NCBI RefSeq assembly: GCF_949769285.1 | Contig: NZ_OX458331.1 | Span: 1,550,001-1,614,000 of the forward strand | Reading direction: 5' to 3' | Origin: Anaerococcus sp. Marseille-Q7828 | Lineage (GTDB): Bacteria > Bacillota > Clostridia > Tissierellales > Peptoniphilaceae | Length of the DNA stretch: 64,000 nt | Shown here: positions 23,335-32,881 of the stretch, in pieces | Layout of the letters: the number at the start of each line of letters is the position of its first letter | How positions within the stretch are numbered: the stretch's first letter is position 1 | Made by a program: the position numbers and the translations under genes | The notes under the pieces: generated by a model | What the model was told of the DNA's origin: nothing | The model's input: only the letters and a program-made list of their open reading frames with translations | The model's database searches: none

Positions 23335-24840
23335 TTAATGTTTAAAGTGACGAGACTTGCTAAATACCATGGACATACCGTATTCATTACATTTGTCTAT
23401 AGAGTCCTTATCTTTTATAGAACCACCTGGTTGAATGATAGATCTTATGCCCATTTCATGAGCAAGTTCTACTGTATCTGGGAATGGGAAAAATGCATCT
23501 GAGCCAAGTACTGCCTCTGAAAAATCCCTATCCTTAAAGTGGTCTCTTATGGATTCTAAGGCCCATACTCTTGATTGTTGGCCAGCTCCGCAGCCTAGGG
23601 TTTGCATATCTTTTGCCACTACAATAGCATTTGATTTGACGTATTTTACAACCTTTTGAGCAAATAATAAATCTTTTATTTGAGCCTCACTTGGCTTTGC
23701 ATCTGTCACAACTTCAACTTCATCTTTTCCAAAATCTTTGTCTTGGATAAGGACTTTGCCATTTAGGTATCTGATTTCTTCCCTAACTGTTTCGTTGTCA
23801 AAGTTTACTCTTACTAGCCTTACATTTTTCTTTTGTTGTAATATTTCTAAAGCTTCATCACTAAAATCACTTGCAGCAATTATTTCTAGGAAAATCTCGT
23901 GCATTTTGCCAGCTGTTTTCCCATCAACAACTCCATTCACTGCGACAATTCCCCCAAAGATTGATTGGCTGTCACATTCAAATGCTTTGATGTATGATTC
24001 ATAGACACTATCTTTTTGAGCAACTCCACATGGAGATTGGTGCTTTAATGCTACGACTGCATTTTCTCCTAATTCTTGGGCCAATTCTAGGGCCGGATTT
24101 AGGTCATTGTAATTGTTATAGCTCATTTCCTTGCCATGGATTACTTCCATATCATCCATAAGACCTTTGACAAATGGATCGTTATAGAGAGCAGCTGCTT
24201 GGCCAGGGTTTTCTCCATATCTTAAATCACTTTCTTTTTCAAAACCGTAGGTTTTGTATTTAGAATCTTTGCCAGTTAACTCTTGAAAATATCTAGCTAT
24301 TACAGAATCATAAAAAGCTGTAAGGCTATAGGCTTTCATGGCTAATCCTTGCCTATAGTCAAGGTCTATATCATTATTTTTTAGTCTTTCTAATAATTCA
24401 TTATAATCTGCTGGATCTGTAACTATTAGCACGTCCTTGTGGTTTTTGGCAGCAGATCTGACCATAGATGGACCACCAATATCGATATTTTCTATAATAT
24501 CATCAGGGTTTCCCTTCTCAAGCGCCTTTTGGAATTCATAAAGATTTACTACAACTATATCAATTGGCTTGATATCAAGGTCATTTATTGTATCCACATG
24601 GCTCTTTTCATCTCTCTTATAAAGTATGCCTCCATGGACATATGGGGAAAGTGTCTTTACTCTTCCTTCCAATATTTCTGGAAAGTTTGTTATCTGATCA
24701 ATTTCAATTGCATCAATACCTGCATCTTTTATTTTTTTGTATGTACCACCAGTAGATACAATTTCTATTCCAAGATCCTTTAGTCCCTTAGCTAATTCTT
24801 CGATTCCTGTCTTATCTGTTACTGAAATTAATGCGCGCAC
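23335..24840 (-). CDS. purH: bifunctional AICAR formyltransferase/IMP cyclohydrolase
   Basis: 501 aa, normal length. The N-terminal IMP cyclohydrolase shows SVTDKTGIEELAKGL (6-20), STGGTYK and EGRVKTLSPYVHGGIL (57-72). The C-terminal transformylase shows RYGENPGQ (207-214), KHQSPCGVA (264-272), and DAFFPFPDT near the end. It uses 10-formyl-THF, which fhs can supply. Its 5' end overlies the purN 3' end by 13 bases. Confidence 0.95.
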   Translation of the reverse strand: MRALISVTDKTGIEELAKGLKDLGIEIVSTGGTYKKIKDAGIDAIEIDQITNFPEILEGRVKTLSPYVHGGILYKRDEKSHVDTINDLDIKPIDIVVVNLYEFQKALEKGNPDDIIENIDIGGPSMVRSAAKNHKDVLIVTDPADYNELLERLKNNDIDLDYRQGLAMKAYSLTAFYDSVIARYFQELTGKDSKYKTYGFEKESDLRYGENPGQAAALYNDPFVKGLMDDMEVIHGKEMSYNNYNDLNPALELAQELGENAVVALKHQSPCGVAQKDSVYESYIKAFECDSQSIFGGIVAVNGVVDGKTAGKMHEIFLEIIAASDFSDEALEILQQKKNVRLVRVNFDNETVREEIRYLNGKVLIQDKDFGKDEVEVVTDAKPSEAQIKDLLFAQKVVKYVKSNAIVVAKDMQTLGCGAGQQSRVWALESIRDHFKDRDFSEAVLGSDAFFPFPDTVELAHEMGIRSIIQPGGSIKDKDSIDKCNEYGMSMVFSKSRHFKH

Positions 24841-25382
24841 TCTTCATCCTCCAATTTCTTAATTACTTCTTTTAGCGTCTGATGTTCTACTTTCAAAACT
24901 TCACTTGCAATTTTCTCTGGAGTTTTGCAATGACTTATGTCAACTTCCTTTTGCAAGATGATATCTCCATCATCCAAGTTTTCGTTGACATAGTGAACTG
25001 TTACTCCACTGACTTTTTCCTTGTTGGCAAATACAGCCTCATGAACGTGTATTCCATAAAATCCCTTGCCACCGTATTTTGGCAATAAGGATGGGTGAAT
25101 GTTTATAACTTTAAAGTTATCCAGTATCTTTTTACTGATTTTAACAAGATAACCTGCCAATACTATTAGATCGATATCATAATTCTTTAGTGTATCAATG
25201 ATTTCATCCTCGTACTTGCTGATTAGATAATCTATGTTGTTATTCCTTGCATGTCTTAAGCCCGGTGCATCTTTATTTGCTACTATTATTTTTATTTGGC
25301 TTTCAAAATATCCGCAATTTTGTGCATCTATTAAGGCTTTGAGATTTGACCCACCACCTGAAATAAAAACAGCTAATTTCAT
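24828..25382 (-). CDS. purN: GAR formyltransferase
   Basis: 184 aa. FISGGGSNLKALIDA (6-20), LAGYLVKIS (about 76-84) and NIHPSLLPKYGGKGFYG (95-111) carry the PurN catalytic Asn/His/Asp network; VTVHYVNENLDDGDII (about 126-141) has the conserved Asp. It transfers formyl from 10-formyl-THF to GAR. It overlaps purF by 4 bases (ATGA) and purH by 13, so translation is tightly coupled. Confidence 0.95.
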   Translation of the reverse strand: MKLAVFISGGGSNLKALIDAQNCGYFESQIKIIVANKDAPGLRHARNNNIDYLISKYEDEIIDTLKNYDIDLIVLAGYLVKISKKILDNFKVINIHPSLLPKYGGKGFYGIHVHEAVFANKEKVSGVTVHYVNENLDDGDIILQKEVDISHCKTPEKIASEVLKVEHQTLKEVIKKLEDEECAH

Positions 25383-26722
25383 ATTTTTTCCTTAACAACT
25401 GGATAAGATCCAGTAAAACAAGCTGTGCAATAATTATCAGGATTATTAGTCAATTTCAACATATTTTCCAATGATAGAAATTCTAGGCTATCAGCACCAA
25501 TTTTTTTTCTTATATCATCAATTGACATCTTTGCAGCTATTAGCCTATCTTTATCAGGAGTATCTACTCCATAATAGCAAGGATTTATAAAAGGTGGAGA
25601 GGTTACCCTCAAGTGGACTTCCTTTGCTCCGGCTTTTCTTATCCTTTCGATAAGCTTTTCGCTGGTAGTCCCTCTTACTATAGAATCATCAACCAAGACT
25701 ATCCTCTTGCCATCTATGACTGATTTTTGTGGATTAAGTTTTAGTCTTACAGCAAGCTCTCTCTCTTTTTGATTAGACTTTATAAAGGTCCTACCCATAT
25801 ACCTATTTTTAACTAGACCTGCTGCAAAGGGTATGCCAGATCTTTGGGCAAAGCCTATTGCTGATGGAGTTCCTGAATCTGGTACTGGACAAACCAAATC
25901 AGCTTCTACAGGAGCTTGGTCATACAAGAGCTCTCCACTGCGTCTTCTAAACATATAAGCATTAGTATTTTCAATGTTGGCATCTGGCCTTGCTGTATAA
26001 ACATATTCGAAGATGCAAGATTTATAGGATGCTTTATCGTCCATTGGATAAGATTTGATTCCATCTTTATCAACAACAACAATCTCACCTGCTTTGACAT
26101 CTCTATAATTATCAATGTCTAGTATCTCAATAGCTGCATTTTCACTTGCTATTACTACATTTTCATCATCATAACCTAACATCAAGGGTCTTATTCCATT
26201 GTAGTCTCTAAATCCTACAATCTTATCTGGCATACAAAGAACACAAGAATATGCACCCTTGATATCTTCCATGGCCCTTCTTACTGCCTTTACAATATCG
26301 CCTTCAAAATACCTAGCTATCAAGAATAAAATAAGTTCACTATCTGTTTGGGTATGAAAAACCATACCCTTATTTTCTTCCTTGCTTTTTAGATCATAAT
26401 AATTTATCAAATTCCCATCGTGGGCAATAGAAAGTTCATTATCTTTAACAAAACTTAGCAAAGGCTCGACATTATAGTCCCTATTGCAACCTTCTGGTGC
26501 ACTTCTAACATGGCCTATTCCAATTTTCCCATCGTGATATTTTAGATTATTATCATTAAAAACCTCATTCACTAGGCCCATTGCTTTGACTCTATCCAAA
26601 TAAGATCCATCAGATATGATAATTCCTGCTGAATCTTGGCCCCTATGCTGAATAGAGCTTAATGAATAAAATAGTTTTTGTACAACACTATCCTTTGATT
26701 TTATTGCAACTACGCCACTCAC
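25379..26722 (-). CDS. purF: PurF-type amidophosphoribosyltransferase lacking the glutaminase cysteine
   Basis: 447 aa, first gene of the operon. The GTG at 26722 follows AAGGAGGG, and an in-frame TGA two codons upstream excludes a longer start or propeptide. The phosphoribosyl site is intact (RIVLVDDSIVRGTTS, about 335-349), and four cysteines match the 4Fe-4S ligands of the Bacillus enzyme (CIFEY, NPCYYG, YCTACF). The Ntn glutaminase domain, however, starts Met-Ser-Gly where Cys-Gly is required (AGT, not TGT). It has HDGNL for the oxyanion HNGNL and HVRS for HVRY. Glutamine use is therefore doubtful, and free ammonia is the probable nitrogen source. Confidence 0.9.
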   Translation of the reverse strand: MSGVVAIKSKDSVVQKLFYSLSSIQHRGQDSAGIIISDGSYLDRVKAMGLVNEVFNDNNLKYHDGKIGIGHVRSAPEGCNRDYNVEPLLSFVKDNELSIAHDGNLINYYDLKSKEENKGMVFHTQTDSELILFLIARYFEGDIVKAVRRAMEDIKGAYSCVLCMPDKIVGFRDYNGIRPLMLGYDDENVVIASENAAIEILDIDNYRDVKAGEIVVVDKDGIKSYPMDDKASYKSCIFEYVYTARPDANIENTNAYMFRRRSGELLYDQAPVEADLVCPVPDSGTPSAIGFAQRSGIPFAAGLVKNRYMGRTFIKSNQKERELAVRLKLNPQKSVIDGKRIVLVDDSIVRGTTSEKLIERIRKAGAKEVHLRVTSPPFINPCYYGVDTPDKDRLIAAKMSIDDIRKKIGADSLEFLSLENMLKLTNNPDNYCTACFTGSYPVVKEKI

Positions 26723-26763
26723 TGAATCTCACCCTCCTTGCTTTTTCAACAAATTTACATACA

Positions 26764-26792
26764 TAAAAAGAGAACCCTATAGAGGGTTCTCT
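26764..26792 (-). terminator. attenuator terminator in the purF leader
   Basis: A perfect 10-bp stem (26792-26783 with 26778-26769), 4-base loop, then five U on the minus strand. It lies about 40 bases upstream of the purF start and downstream of the promoter, so it must be bypassed for operon expression. The leader ORF runs through the first arm and stops in the loop. Confidence 0.9.
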
Positions 26793-26920
26793 TCTAAAGC
26801 ACGGCAAAATACGCCAATTGGAAATCTTAATTTTTTGATGTAGGCAAAGATAGGGTATGAAAGATCAGAAAAAACATTTCTATCTGCAAATGTCTTAATG
26901 TTTAGACACTCATTGTTCAT
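26777..26920 (-). CDS. 47-aa leader peptide of the purine operon
   Basis: ATG at 26920, with GGAGGGG five bases upstream, opens 47 codons (MNNECLNIKTFADRN...RALEENPL) ending in TAG at 26777-26779. The codons GAG-AAC-CCT-CTA-TAG form the first arm and loop of the intrinsic terminator. A ribosome finishing this ORF would cover the stem and prevent termination, the geometry of the E. coli pyrBI leader (44 codons). No run of one amino acid is seen, so it is not a classical amino-acid attenuator. A stem could also form between GAUAG/GGUAU around its ribosome site and AUACCCUAUC (26858-26849). Alternative: a small protein with its own role. Confidence 0.75.
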   Translation of the reverse strand: MNNECLNIKTFADRNVFSDLSYPIFAYIKKLRFPIGVFCRALEENPL

Positions 26921-26960
26921 AATACCCCTCCATCTATCCCTTAAATTTTTATATAAGACT

Positions 26961-26988
26961 ATTATAAATATTTTTTAAAAAATTTCAA
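26961..26988 (-). promoter_or_regulatory. sigma-A promoter of the purine operon
   Basis: TTGAAA (26983-26988), 16-base spacer, TATAAT (26961-26966) on the minus strand; transcription should begin near 26954, giving a leader of about 230 bases. I see no PurR box, guanine-riboswitch or ykkC/PRPP-riboswitch core in it. Confidence 0.8.
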
Positions 26989-27033
26989 GTCTAAATTTAT
27001 ATTATTTTGCAATATAGGTAAATTTTCTATTAA

Positions 27034-28689
27034 TTAAAATAGACCAACAATCTCATTATTATCATCTAGATCAATATTATAAGCATTTGCTGCCTTAGGT
27101 AAGCCTGGCATAGTTAAAACATTTCCAGTATAAACTACCAAAAATCCTGCTCCAGCATTGACTCTAATGTCTCTGATATTTATTTCATAATCATCGCATG
27201 TAATATTTATCTTATCATCATCTGATAGAGAATATGGAGTTTTGGCTATACAAATAGGTAAATTAGAATATCCTAGTTTTTCTATCTTATTAATTTCTTT
27301 TTCACATTTTTTACTATAAACTACTCCCTTGGCCCTATAAATGTCCTTGGCAATAGTCTCGATTTTTTCTTTTATAGGTAAATCAAGTTCATATAAGTAT
27401 TTAAAATCATTGTCATTTTCACATAGATCAACAACTTTTTGAGCTAACTCGACTCCACCTTGGCCACCATCAGTAAACACTGTGGTTTCAACAGCATCAA
27501 CTTCCAATGTTTGTGTCAATTCTTTTAATAATTTGATTTCATTATCTGTATCTGTTGCAAATTTATTAATGGCAACCACAATATTTTTGCCAAACTTTTT
27601 CATATTTTCAATGTGGATTCTAAGATTTTTAAATCCAACTTTTAAATAATCCAAGTTTTCATCTGCTAGATTATCAAAAGCCATTCCTGCGTGGTATTTC
27701 AAAGACCTAATAGAAGTTACTATGACAGTTGCATCTGGCGCTAGCCCTCCTAGTCGACATTTTATATCGTTAAATTTCTCAGCTCCTAGGTCTGCACCAA
27801 ATCCTGCTTCTGTAACAGCATAGTCAGCAATGCCCAAGGCTGTTTTTGTCGCAAGTAGAGAGTTGCATCCATGAGCTATATTTGCAAATGGTCCACCGTG
27901 AATTATTGCTGGAGTGTTTTCTGTTGTTTGAACTAGATTTGCCTTTAGGGCATCTTTCATTACAACTGCAACAGAGCCTGTAGCTCTGATGTCATCAACT
28001 GTAACAGGGTTATTGTCGTAATCAAAGGCAACAATCATTTTGCTAACCCTGTCTTTGAAATCTTCAATACTAGTTGCAAGGCACAAAACAGCCATCATTT
28101 CTGTAGCAACAGTTATGTCAAATTTATCCTCACGAGTAACACCATCAGTCCTATTACCCATTCCAATTACAATATTTCTCAAAGCTCTATCGTTAAGGTC
28201 AACACATCTTCTCCAAACAATTTGTTTTGGATCTATGTTTTTTTCATTGCCTTGGTAGATATGATTATCCAAAATTGCAGCAACTAGATTTACAGCAGAA
28301 GTTATAGCGTGGAAGTCTCCAGTAAAGTGTAAGTTTATCTCATCCATTGGTAAAACTTGGCTATAGCCACCACCAGCCGCACCACCTTTTCTACCAAAAG
28401 AAGGTCCCATGGATGGTTCCCTCAAAACAGAAATAGCATTTTTACCAAGCTTGTTTAAAGCCATTGATAAACCAATGTTTAAGGTAGTTTTACCCTCTCC
28501 ACTAGGAGTCGGATTTGTAGCTGTAACTAAAATCAACTTAGAATTTTCTTTTTTCTTATCAGCATATTCTAAGCCTAATTTTGCCTTATACTTGCCATAT
28601 TTCTCGTAATCATCAATCCCTAAATAATGACAAATATCATCAATATCCCTGAGTTCAATCTCTTTTGCAATTTCAATATCAGTCTTCAT
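27034..28689 (-). CDS. fhs: formate-tetrahydrofolate ligase
   Basis: 551 aa, full length. TPSGEGKTT (61-69) is the ATP-binding loop. REPSMGPSFGRKGGAAGGGYSQVLP and the HGGPFANIAHGCNS block (about 265-278) are family hallmarks. It makes 10-formyl-THF from formate, ATP and THF in the cytoplasm. It lies directly upstream of the purine operon on the same strand with no clear terminator between, so readthrough into the purF leader is possible; the products feed PurN and PurH. Confidence 0.96.
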   Translation of the reverse strand: MKTDIEIAKEIELRDIDDICHYLGIDDYEKYGKYKAKLGLEYADKKKENSKLILVTATNPTPSGEGKTTLNIGLSMALNKLGKNAISVLREPSMGPSFGRKGGAAGGGYSQVLPMDEINLHFTGDFHAITSAVNLVAAILDNHIYQGNEKNIDPKQIVWRRCVDLNDRALRNIVIGMGNRTDGVTREDKFDITVATEMMAVLCLATSIEDFKDRVSKMIVAFDYDNNPVTVDDIRATGSVAVVMKDALKANLVQTTENTPAIIHGGPFANIAHGCNSLLATKTALGIADYAVTEAGFGADLGAEKFNDIKCRLGGLAPDATVIVTSIRSLKYHAGMAFDNLADENLDYLKVGFKNLRIHIENMKKFGKNIVVAINKFATDTDNEIKLLKELTQTLEVDAVETTVFTDGGQGGVELAQKVVDLCENDNDFKYLYELDLPIKEKIETIAKDIYRAKGVVYSKKCEKEINKIEKLGYSNLPICIAKTPYSLSDDDKINITCDDYEINIRDIRVNAGAGFLVVYTGNVLTMPGLPKAANAYNIDLDDNNEIVGLF

Positions 28690-28804
28690 AAACCAGCCTT
28701 TCTTTAATATGTATTATTTAAGCAACAAACGTTTGACTTTAATATACCATATGCTTTTAAATTTTAAAATAATGTATGTGATTAATGTATAATTGTGATT
28801 TTAG

Positions 28805-28850
28805 ATAAAAATATGGCTTCTAGTATTTATTTAAATCCTAAAAGCCATTT
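28805..28850 (-). terminator. terminator of the ABC permease operon
   Basis: ATGGCTTCTAG (28813-28823) pairs with CTAAAAGCCAT (28838-28848) through G-U-tolerant pairing; minus-strand RNA ends in AUAUUUUU, 15 bases past the stop at 28865. Confidence 0.75.
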
Positions 28851-28864
28851 ATTCCAATATATTA

Positions 28865-31303
28865 TTAAATTGTTCTTATAAGTTCTACTGTTGGTCTATC
28901 AAGTATTCTCTTTAAGGAAAAATGATATATCAGTAGATTAATACCATAGACTAGAAAAGAAAATCCTAGGAAAATTTTGTAATCATAATATTTTAGTAAA
29001 TTTAAAAAAGTCAATCTCGATGAGAATATTGAAATTATAAACATTATACCTATGCTAGTTAATACAACTATAAGTAATGATTTTATCTGTTCATTTATAT
29101 ATTCTTTCTCATAAACCTTTTTAAGTTCATCTAAATCCATCCCACAAGAATATAGACTGCCTATTTCTTTTTTTCTACTCATCAGACTTAAATTAATGGA
29201 TGAGTAGCCATTGATGATATTTAGTACAAAGATGATTGATGCAATTCCTATTGTAATTTTCATTAAACTTTTTAAATCTTTATATCTATTTTCTCTCTGC
29301 TCTTCACCTGTCATAATATTAAATCTGTCTTCAGGGGAAAGTTTTCCTCTAATCATTGCTTCTACATATTCTTTTATATCTTCAGTATCAGAATCATTTA
29401 TTCTCATATCTAATGTAAAAGGATAGTTTTTATATTTTTCATCATCTGCTTTTTGCATTAGATTATAAAATGTATCAAAATCTGTGTATATTTTTACATC
29501 AAATGGCATTGTTCTAGATTTAAGTTCCCCTAAATCTTCTATTGCTTTAGAAATTTTAATACTTGTTTCGTACTCATCTCCAATACTTATATCAAGACTT
29601 GTTGGATTTTCAAAATATGGTATCTTCTTCGCTTTAGATATTGGTATAGATGAATCCTCTTGGATCATATTGTAAAGTATAAATTCACCTTTTTTCCCTC
29701 CTAGCTCTTTTAAGTCATCTTCTTCTAATGCAATTAAAAATCCGTCCATTCCTTCTGAGTTATATTTTTCTATATCTTTCTCAGCTTCTTTATCTAGACC
29801 CGCATTTTTAGCTTCTTGTGAAAAGTTTAGATTATTTTTAACTATCACATATTTCTCTTTAAATATATAAGATTTTTCATTAGGTGTCTTCTCTCTAATT
29901 TCGCTAAGTGCCATCGGGACTTCATCTTTTTCACTATAATACTCTACAGAAAAGTTATATCCAGTATCATAATATGAATAATTTCTAAGATAACTTGAAA
30001 TACCAATAATAATTATAAAAACTGAGATAATGAGTATACCTAATGCAGAAATATATCGTTGAGACTTTATTGAAGCTAAGTTATTAAGTCTAAGTTCCTT
30101 CCAAAAATCATTGGCTCTTTTCTTTTTAGATTTTGAAAAATCTATATTTCCTCTTATTCCATCTATAATATTGATTTTAGAAATCTTTTTTGCAGGAGAT
30201 TTTATAGCCAAGGCAACAATTATAAAAGAAACAAATAGTATAGCTAAACTTAATAATGGATTAAATCTTACTGCTTCAAAGGCACTTACTCCCTCACCTT
30301 TTTGTATATTACTATACAAATAATATATAAAGAAAAAACCAGCTATATGACCTAAAAGTATTGGAATTGCTGATATAATTAAACCTTCCTTTAAAAGCAT
30401 CAAATAAATTTGACCATTAGTTGACCCTATAGATTTATATATAGATAGCTCTCTAATTTTTCGAAGACCCCAAACCCAGAAGATGTTTTTTATAAAAAAT
30501 ACAAAGACGAATATACATCCTAGTATAGATAATACGATAACCGCTTTACTCATAATATTTTGTAAAGGATCCCTTTCAATACCGTAATAGTATATTAAGT
30601 CATCAGAAAATTCTAGCTCTATATCTCTACCAAGCTTATTATTTATATCTTCCTGAATATTTTCTTTATTTTTATAGGATTTTTCAAATGAATTAAACTT
30701 TAAATATGTTTTAAAGGATGACATCTTTTCTTGTAATCCTAAAGCAAAATTTAATTTACTATATTTGTTATAAACATCTCCGTAAACTCCTACTACAGTA
30801 AAAGATTTAGTAGAATCTTTTTTAAATATCTCCTTATCAGTATTTGCACTAGTAGGACCTATTTCTTCCCCATCTATAAACCTATTACCTATTTCAAATT
30901 TTATTTCATCACCTAAATTAATACTATTTTTCTTTGCAAGGCTCTCAGATACTACAATTTCATCTTCATTTTCAGCAAATCTACCTTCTTGAAGTCTTGA
31001 ATACTCTCTCATTTCATTTATTGCTTCATCTAGATAATTAATAACTATTAAGTCATCATTATATTTTGCATTATCTGGTTCAAGGGACATTTTTCCAATT
31101 AATTCGATATCTTCAATAGACCTTAGTTTTTCTACTTCTTCATTTGATAACTCATCCTTAATCTCAGCATGATAAAAATTATTTGACATGGCGTATCCAT
31201 AGTTGGCCTGTCTATTTATATAACCATAATAAAAAACCACTGTAAAAAATAAACTTACAATAAGTAGAGATATAAAAATAGGAAAATTTTTCTTCTTATT
31301 CAT
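28865..31303 (-). CDS. FtsX-type ABC transporter permease
   Basis: 812 aa from the ATG at 31303, which overlaps the ATPase stop by 8 bases; a longer frame to 31336 is less likely. One N-terminal membrane helix, a large extracellular region (about 40-265), an FtsX module (about 265-390), a second extracellular domain (about 450-680), and a C-terminal FtsX module ending in VELIRTI. The architecture matches two-FtsX permeases of the MacB/YknZ/Bce superfamily used for peptide-antibiotic efflux, lipoprotein or signal export. Substrate unknown. Downstream of a two-component system. Confidence 0.85.
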   Translation of the reverse strand: MNKKKNFPIFISLLIVSLFFTVVFYYGYINRQANYGYAMSNNFYHAEIKDELSNEEVEKLRSIEDIELIGKMSLEPDNAKYNDDLIVINYLDEAINEMREYSRLQEGRFAENEDEIVVSESLAKKNSINLGDEIKFEIGNRFIDGEEIGPTSANTDKEIFKKDSTKSFTVVGVYGDVYNKYSKLNFALGLQEKMSSFKTYLKFNSFEKSYKNKENIQEDINNKLGRDIELEFSDDLIYYYGIERDPLQNIMSKAVIVLSILGCIFVFVFFIKNIFWVWGLRKIRELSIYKSIGSTNGQIYLMLLKEGLIISAIPILLGHIAGFFFIYYLYSNIQKGEGVSAFEAVRFNPLLSLAILFVSFIIVALAIKSPAKKISKINIIDGIRGNIDFSKSKKKRANDFWKELRLNNLASIKSQRYISALGILIISVFIIIIGISSYLRNYSYYDTGYNFSVEYYSEKDEVPMALSEIREKTPNEKSYIFKEKYVIVKNNLNFSQEAKNAGLDKEAEKDIEKYNSEGMDGFLIALEEDDLKELGGKKGEFILYNMIQEDSSIPISKAKKIPYFENPTSLDISIGDEYETSIKISKAIEDLGELKSRTMPFDVKIYTDFDTFYNLMQKADDEKYKNYPFTLDMRINDSDTEDIKEYVEAMIRGKLSPEDRFNIMTGEEQRENRYKDLKSLMKITIGIASIIFVLNIINGYSSINLSLMSRKKEIGSLYSCGMDLDELKKVYEKEYINEQIKSLLIVVLTSIGIMFIISIFSSRLTFLNLLKYYDYKIFLGFSFLVYGINLLIYHFSLKRILDRPTVELIRTI

Positions 31304-31976
31304 TTCTTTCATCTCCCACAATTTTGCCATCCACAATGGTCACGATACGGTCTGCTTGTAAAGCTATTTCTTCGTCATGGGTGATTAGGATAATTGTTTG
31401 TTTTAAGGTCCTATTGAAATATTTAAAGATATCTATAATTTCCTTAGAATTTTTCCTGTCAAGATTACCTGTTGGTTCATCTGCTAATATGATAGATGGA
31501 TTGTAGATAAGGCTTCTTGCTATAGCAACTCTTTGTTGTTGGCCTCCTGATAATTCACTTGGAAAAGAGTCCAATTTGTTCTCTATACCAAGTCTTAGAA
31601 CAATATCAGAGAATTCTTTCTCATTAATTTTCCTATTATCAAGTTTTAGTGGAAGTTCTATATTGTGCATTACTGTTAAGTTTGGAATCAGATTATAAAA
31701 CTGATAAATTAGCCCAACTTTTCTTCTGCGAAAATATGCTAGTTCTTTTGATGAATAATTTGCAATATCATTTCCATCTATGTAAACCTTGCCATCATCT
31801 GGACTATCGACTCCACCAATGATGTGAAGGAGAGTAGATTTTCCTGATCCACTTGGCCCAACTATAGCAACAAATTCTCCTCTATCTACTTTTAGATTTA
31901 CTCCATCCAAGGCTACAACCTTGCTGTTGCCACTTCCGTATTCTTTTCTTAAATTTTCTACTTTTAATATTTCCAT
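31296..31976 (-). CDS. ABC transporter ATPase (LolD/MacB/BceA type)
   Basis: 226 aa, one nucleotide-binding domain. Walker A GPSGSGKST (40-48), signature LSGGQQQR (about 141-148), Walker B ILADEPTG and the H-loop ITHD are all intact. It partners the FtsX permease encoded next to it, with overlapping stop and start. Confidence 0.93.
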   Translation of the reverse strand: MEILKVENLRKEYGSGNSKVVALDGVNLKVDRGEFVAIVGPSGSGKSTLLHIIGGVDSPDDGKVYIDGNDIANYSSKELAYFRRRKVGLIYQFYNLIPNLTVMHNIELPLKLDNRKINEKEFSDIVLRLGIENKLDSFPSELSGGQQQRVAIARSLIYNPSIILADEPTGNLDRKNSKEIIDIFKYFNRTLKQTIILITHDEEIALQADRIVTIVDGKIVGDERNE

Positions 31977-32026
31977 ACTTGCTCCTCATCTTTCTTTAAG
32001 CTAAGTATATAAAAGTAAAGTGATTT

Positions 32027-32881
32027 TTAGGTGACATTATAAAATTTCATTTCAAATCTTGCTCCTTGATCGGTGTTTATGACTGAAATTTCTCCATTAT
32101 TCTTCTGGGCAATTGTCTTTGCCATAGCAAGGCCTATTCCAAATCCATTGGAATCTGGTGTCTTATAAAAGCGTTTAAAGATTTTTTTGATATTTGCTTT
32201 CTCTATGCCTCCGCCATTATCTTCAATGATTAAGCTTGTATAGAGTGGATTTTTGTAAGATGAAATTGAAATTTTATCGCAAGAGGGTCTATTATCAGCG
32301 TTCTTCAAGATATTGATCACAGCTTCCGTCAGCCAATAAAAATCTCCACATATGACATTCTCTTTTAAACTTTCATCTACATCTATGGTTTTCTTTAAAT
32401 CAAGGCTATCAAGTGCATATGTAGCTAATTCTTCTAGATTAAAGTTTTCTTTTTTCATCAAATCTTTGTTTGCATCAAGGCTTGAAAGTTTTAACAAAAT
32501 ATCTGATAAAGAACTTAACCTTAGAATTTGTCTTTTTAATATTTCTATATCACTATTACTAGGGTAATCCAATTCCAAATTTTCTATAGAAAAAAGCATG
32601 GATGTGATTGGTGTTTTTATCTGATGGGCTATGTCTTCTAGGTATTCGATTTGCATTTCGCTATTTTTTCTACTTGTTTCTTTAGCTTCCACTATTTCTA
32701 TAAATAGCTTGTAAATTTTATCCTCCAAAATAGAAAAATCATCTTGTTTCATAGGTATTTTATAATTTTGATTTTTCATATTGTCGATTAAATCTATAAG
32801 CTCATCTATTCTTTTTTTCTTTCTTTTTTCAAGAACATAATAAAGGAAAACTAGACTTCCTATCCAAAATATATAAACCAT
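32027..32881 (-). CDS. sensor histidine kinase
   Basis: 284 aa. Only one membrane segment (3-17) precedes the dimerisation helix DIAHQIKTP (83-91, phospho-acceptor His86) and the ATPase domain (NILKNA, DNGGGI, GFGIGLAMA). The lack of an extracellular sensor domain is typical of kinases that read their partner transporter or the membrane. Its ATG follows the regulator's TAG directly. The ABC pair lies 50 bases downstream and is the probable target. Confidence 0.9.
   Translation of the reverse strand: MVYIFWIGSLVFLYYVLEKRKKKRIDELIDLIDNMKNQNYKIPMKQDDFSILEDKIYKLFIEIVEAKETSRKNSEMQIEYLEDIAHQIKTPITSMLFSIENLELDYPSNSDIEILKRQILRLSSLSDILLKLSSLDANKDLMKKENFNLEELATYALDSLDLKKTIDVDESLKENVICGDFYWLTEAVINILKNADNRPSCDKISISSYKNPLYTSLIIEDNGGGIEKANIKKIFKRFYKTPDSNGFGIGLAMAKTIAQKNNGEISVINTDQGARFEMKFYNVT

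Noticed and set aside
26723-26960. Guanine or PRPP riboswitch or PurR box in the purF leader
   Set aside because: No TATA...GGGTNTCTACC-type core, ykkC core or CCGAACNN PurR motif could be found on the transcribed strand.
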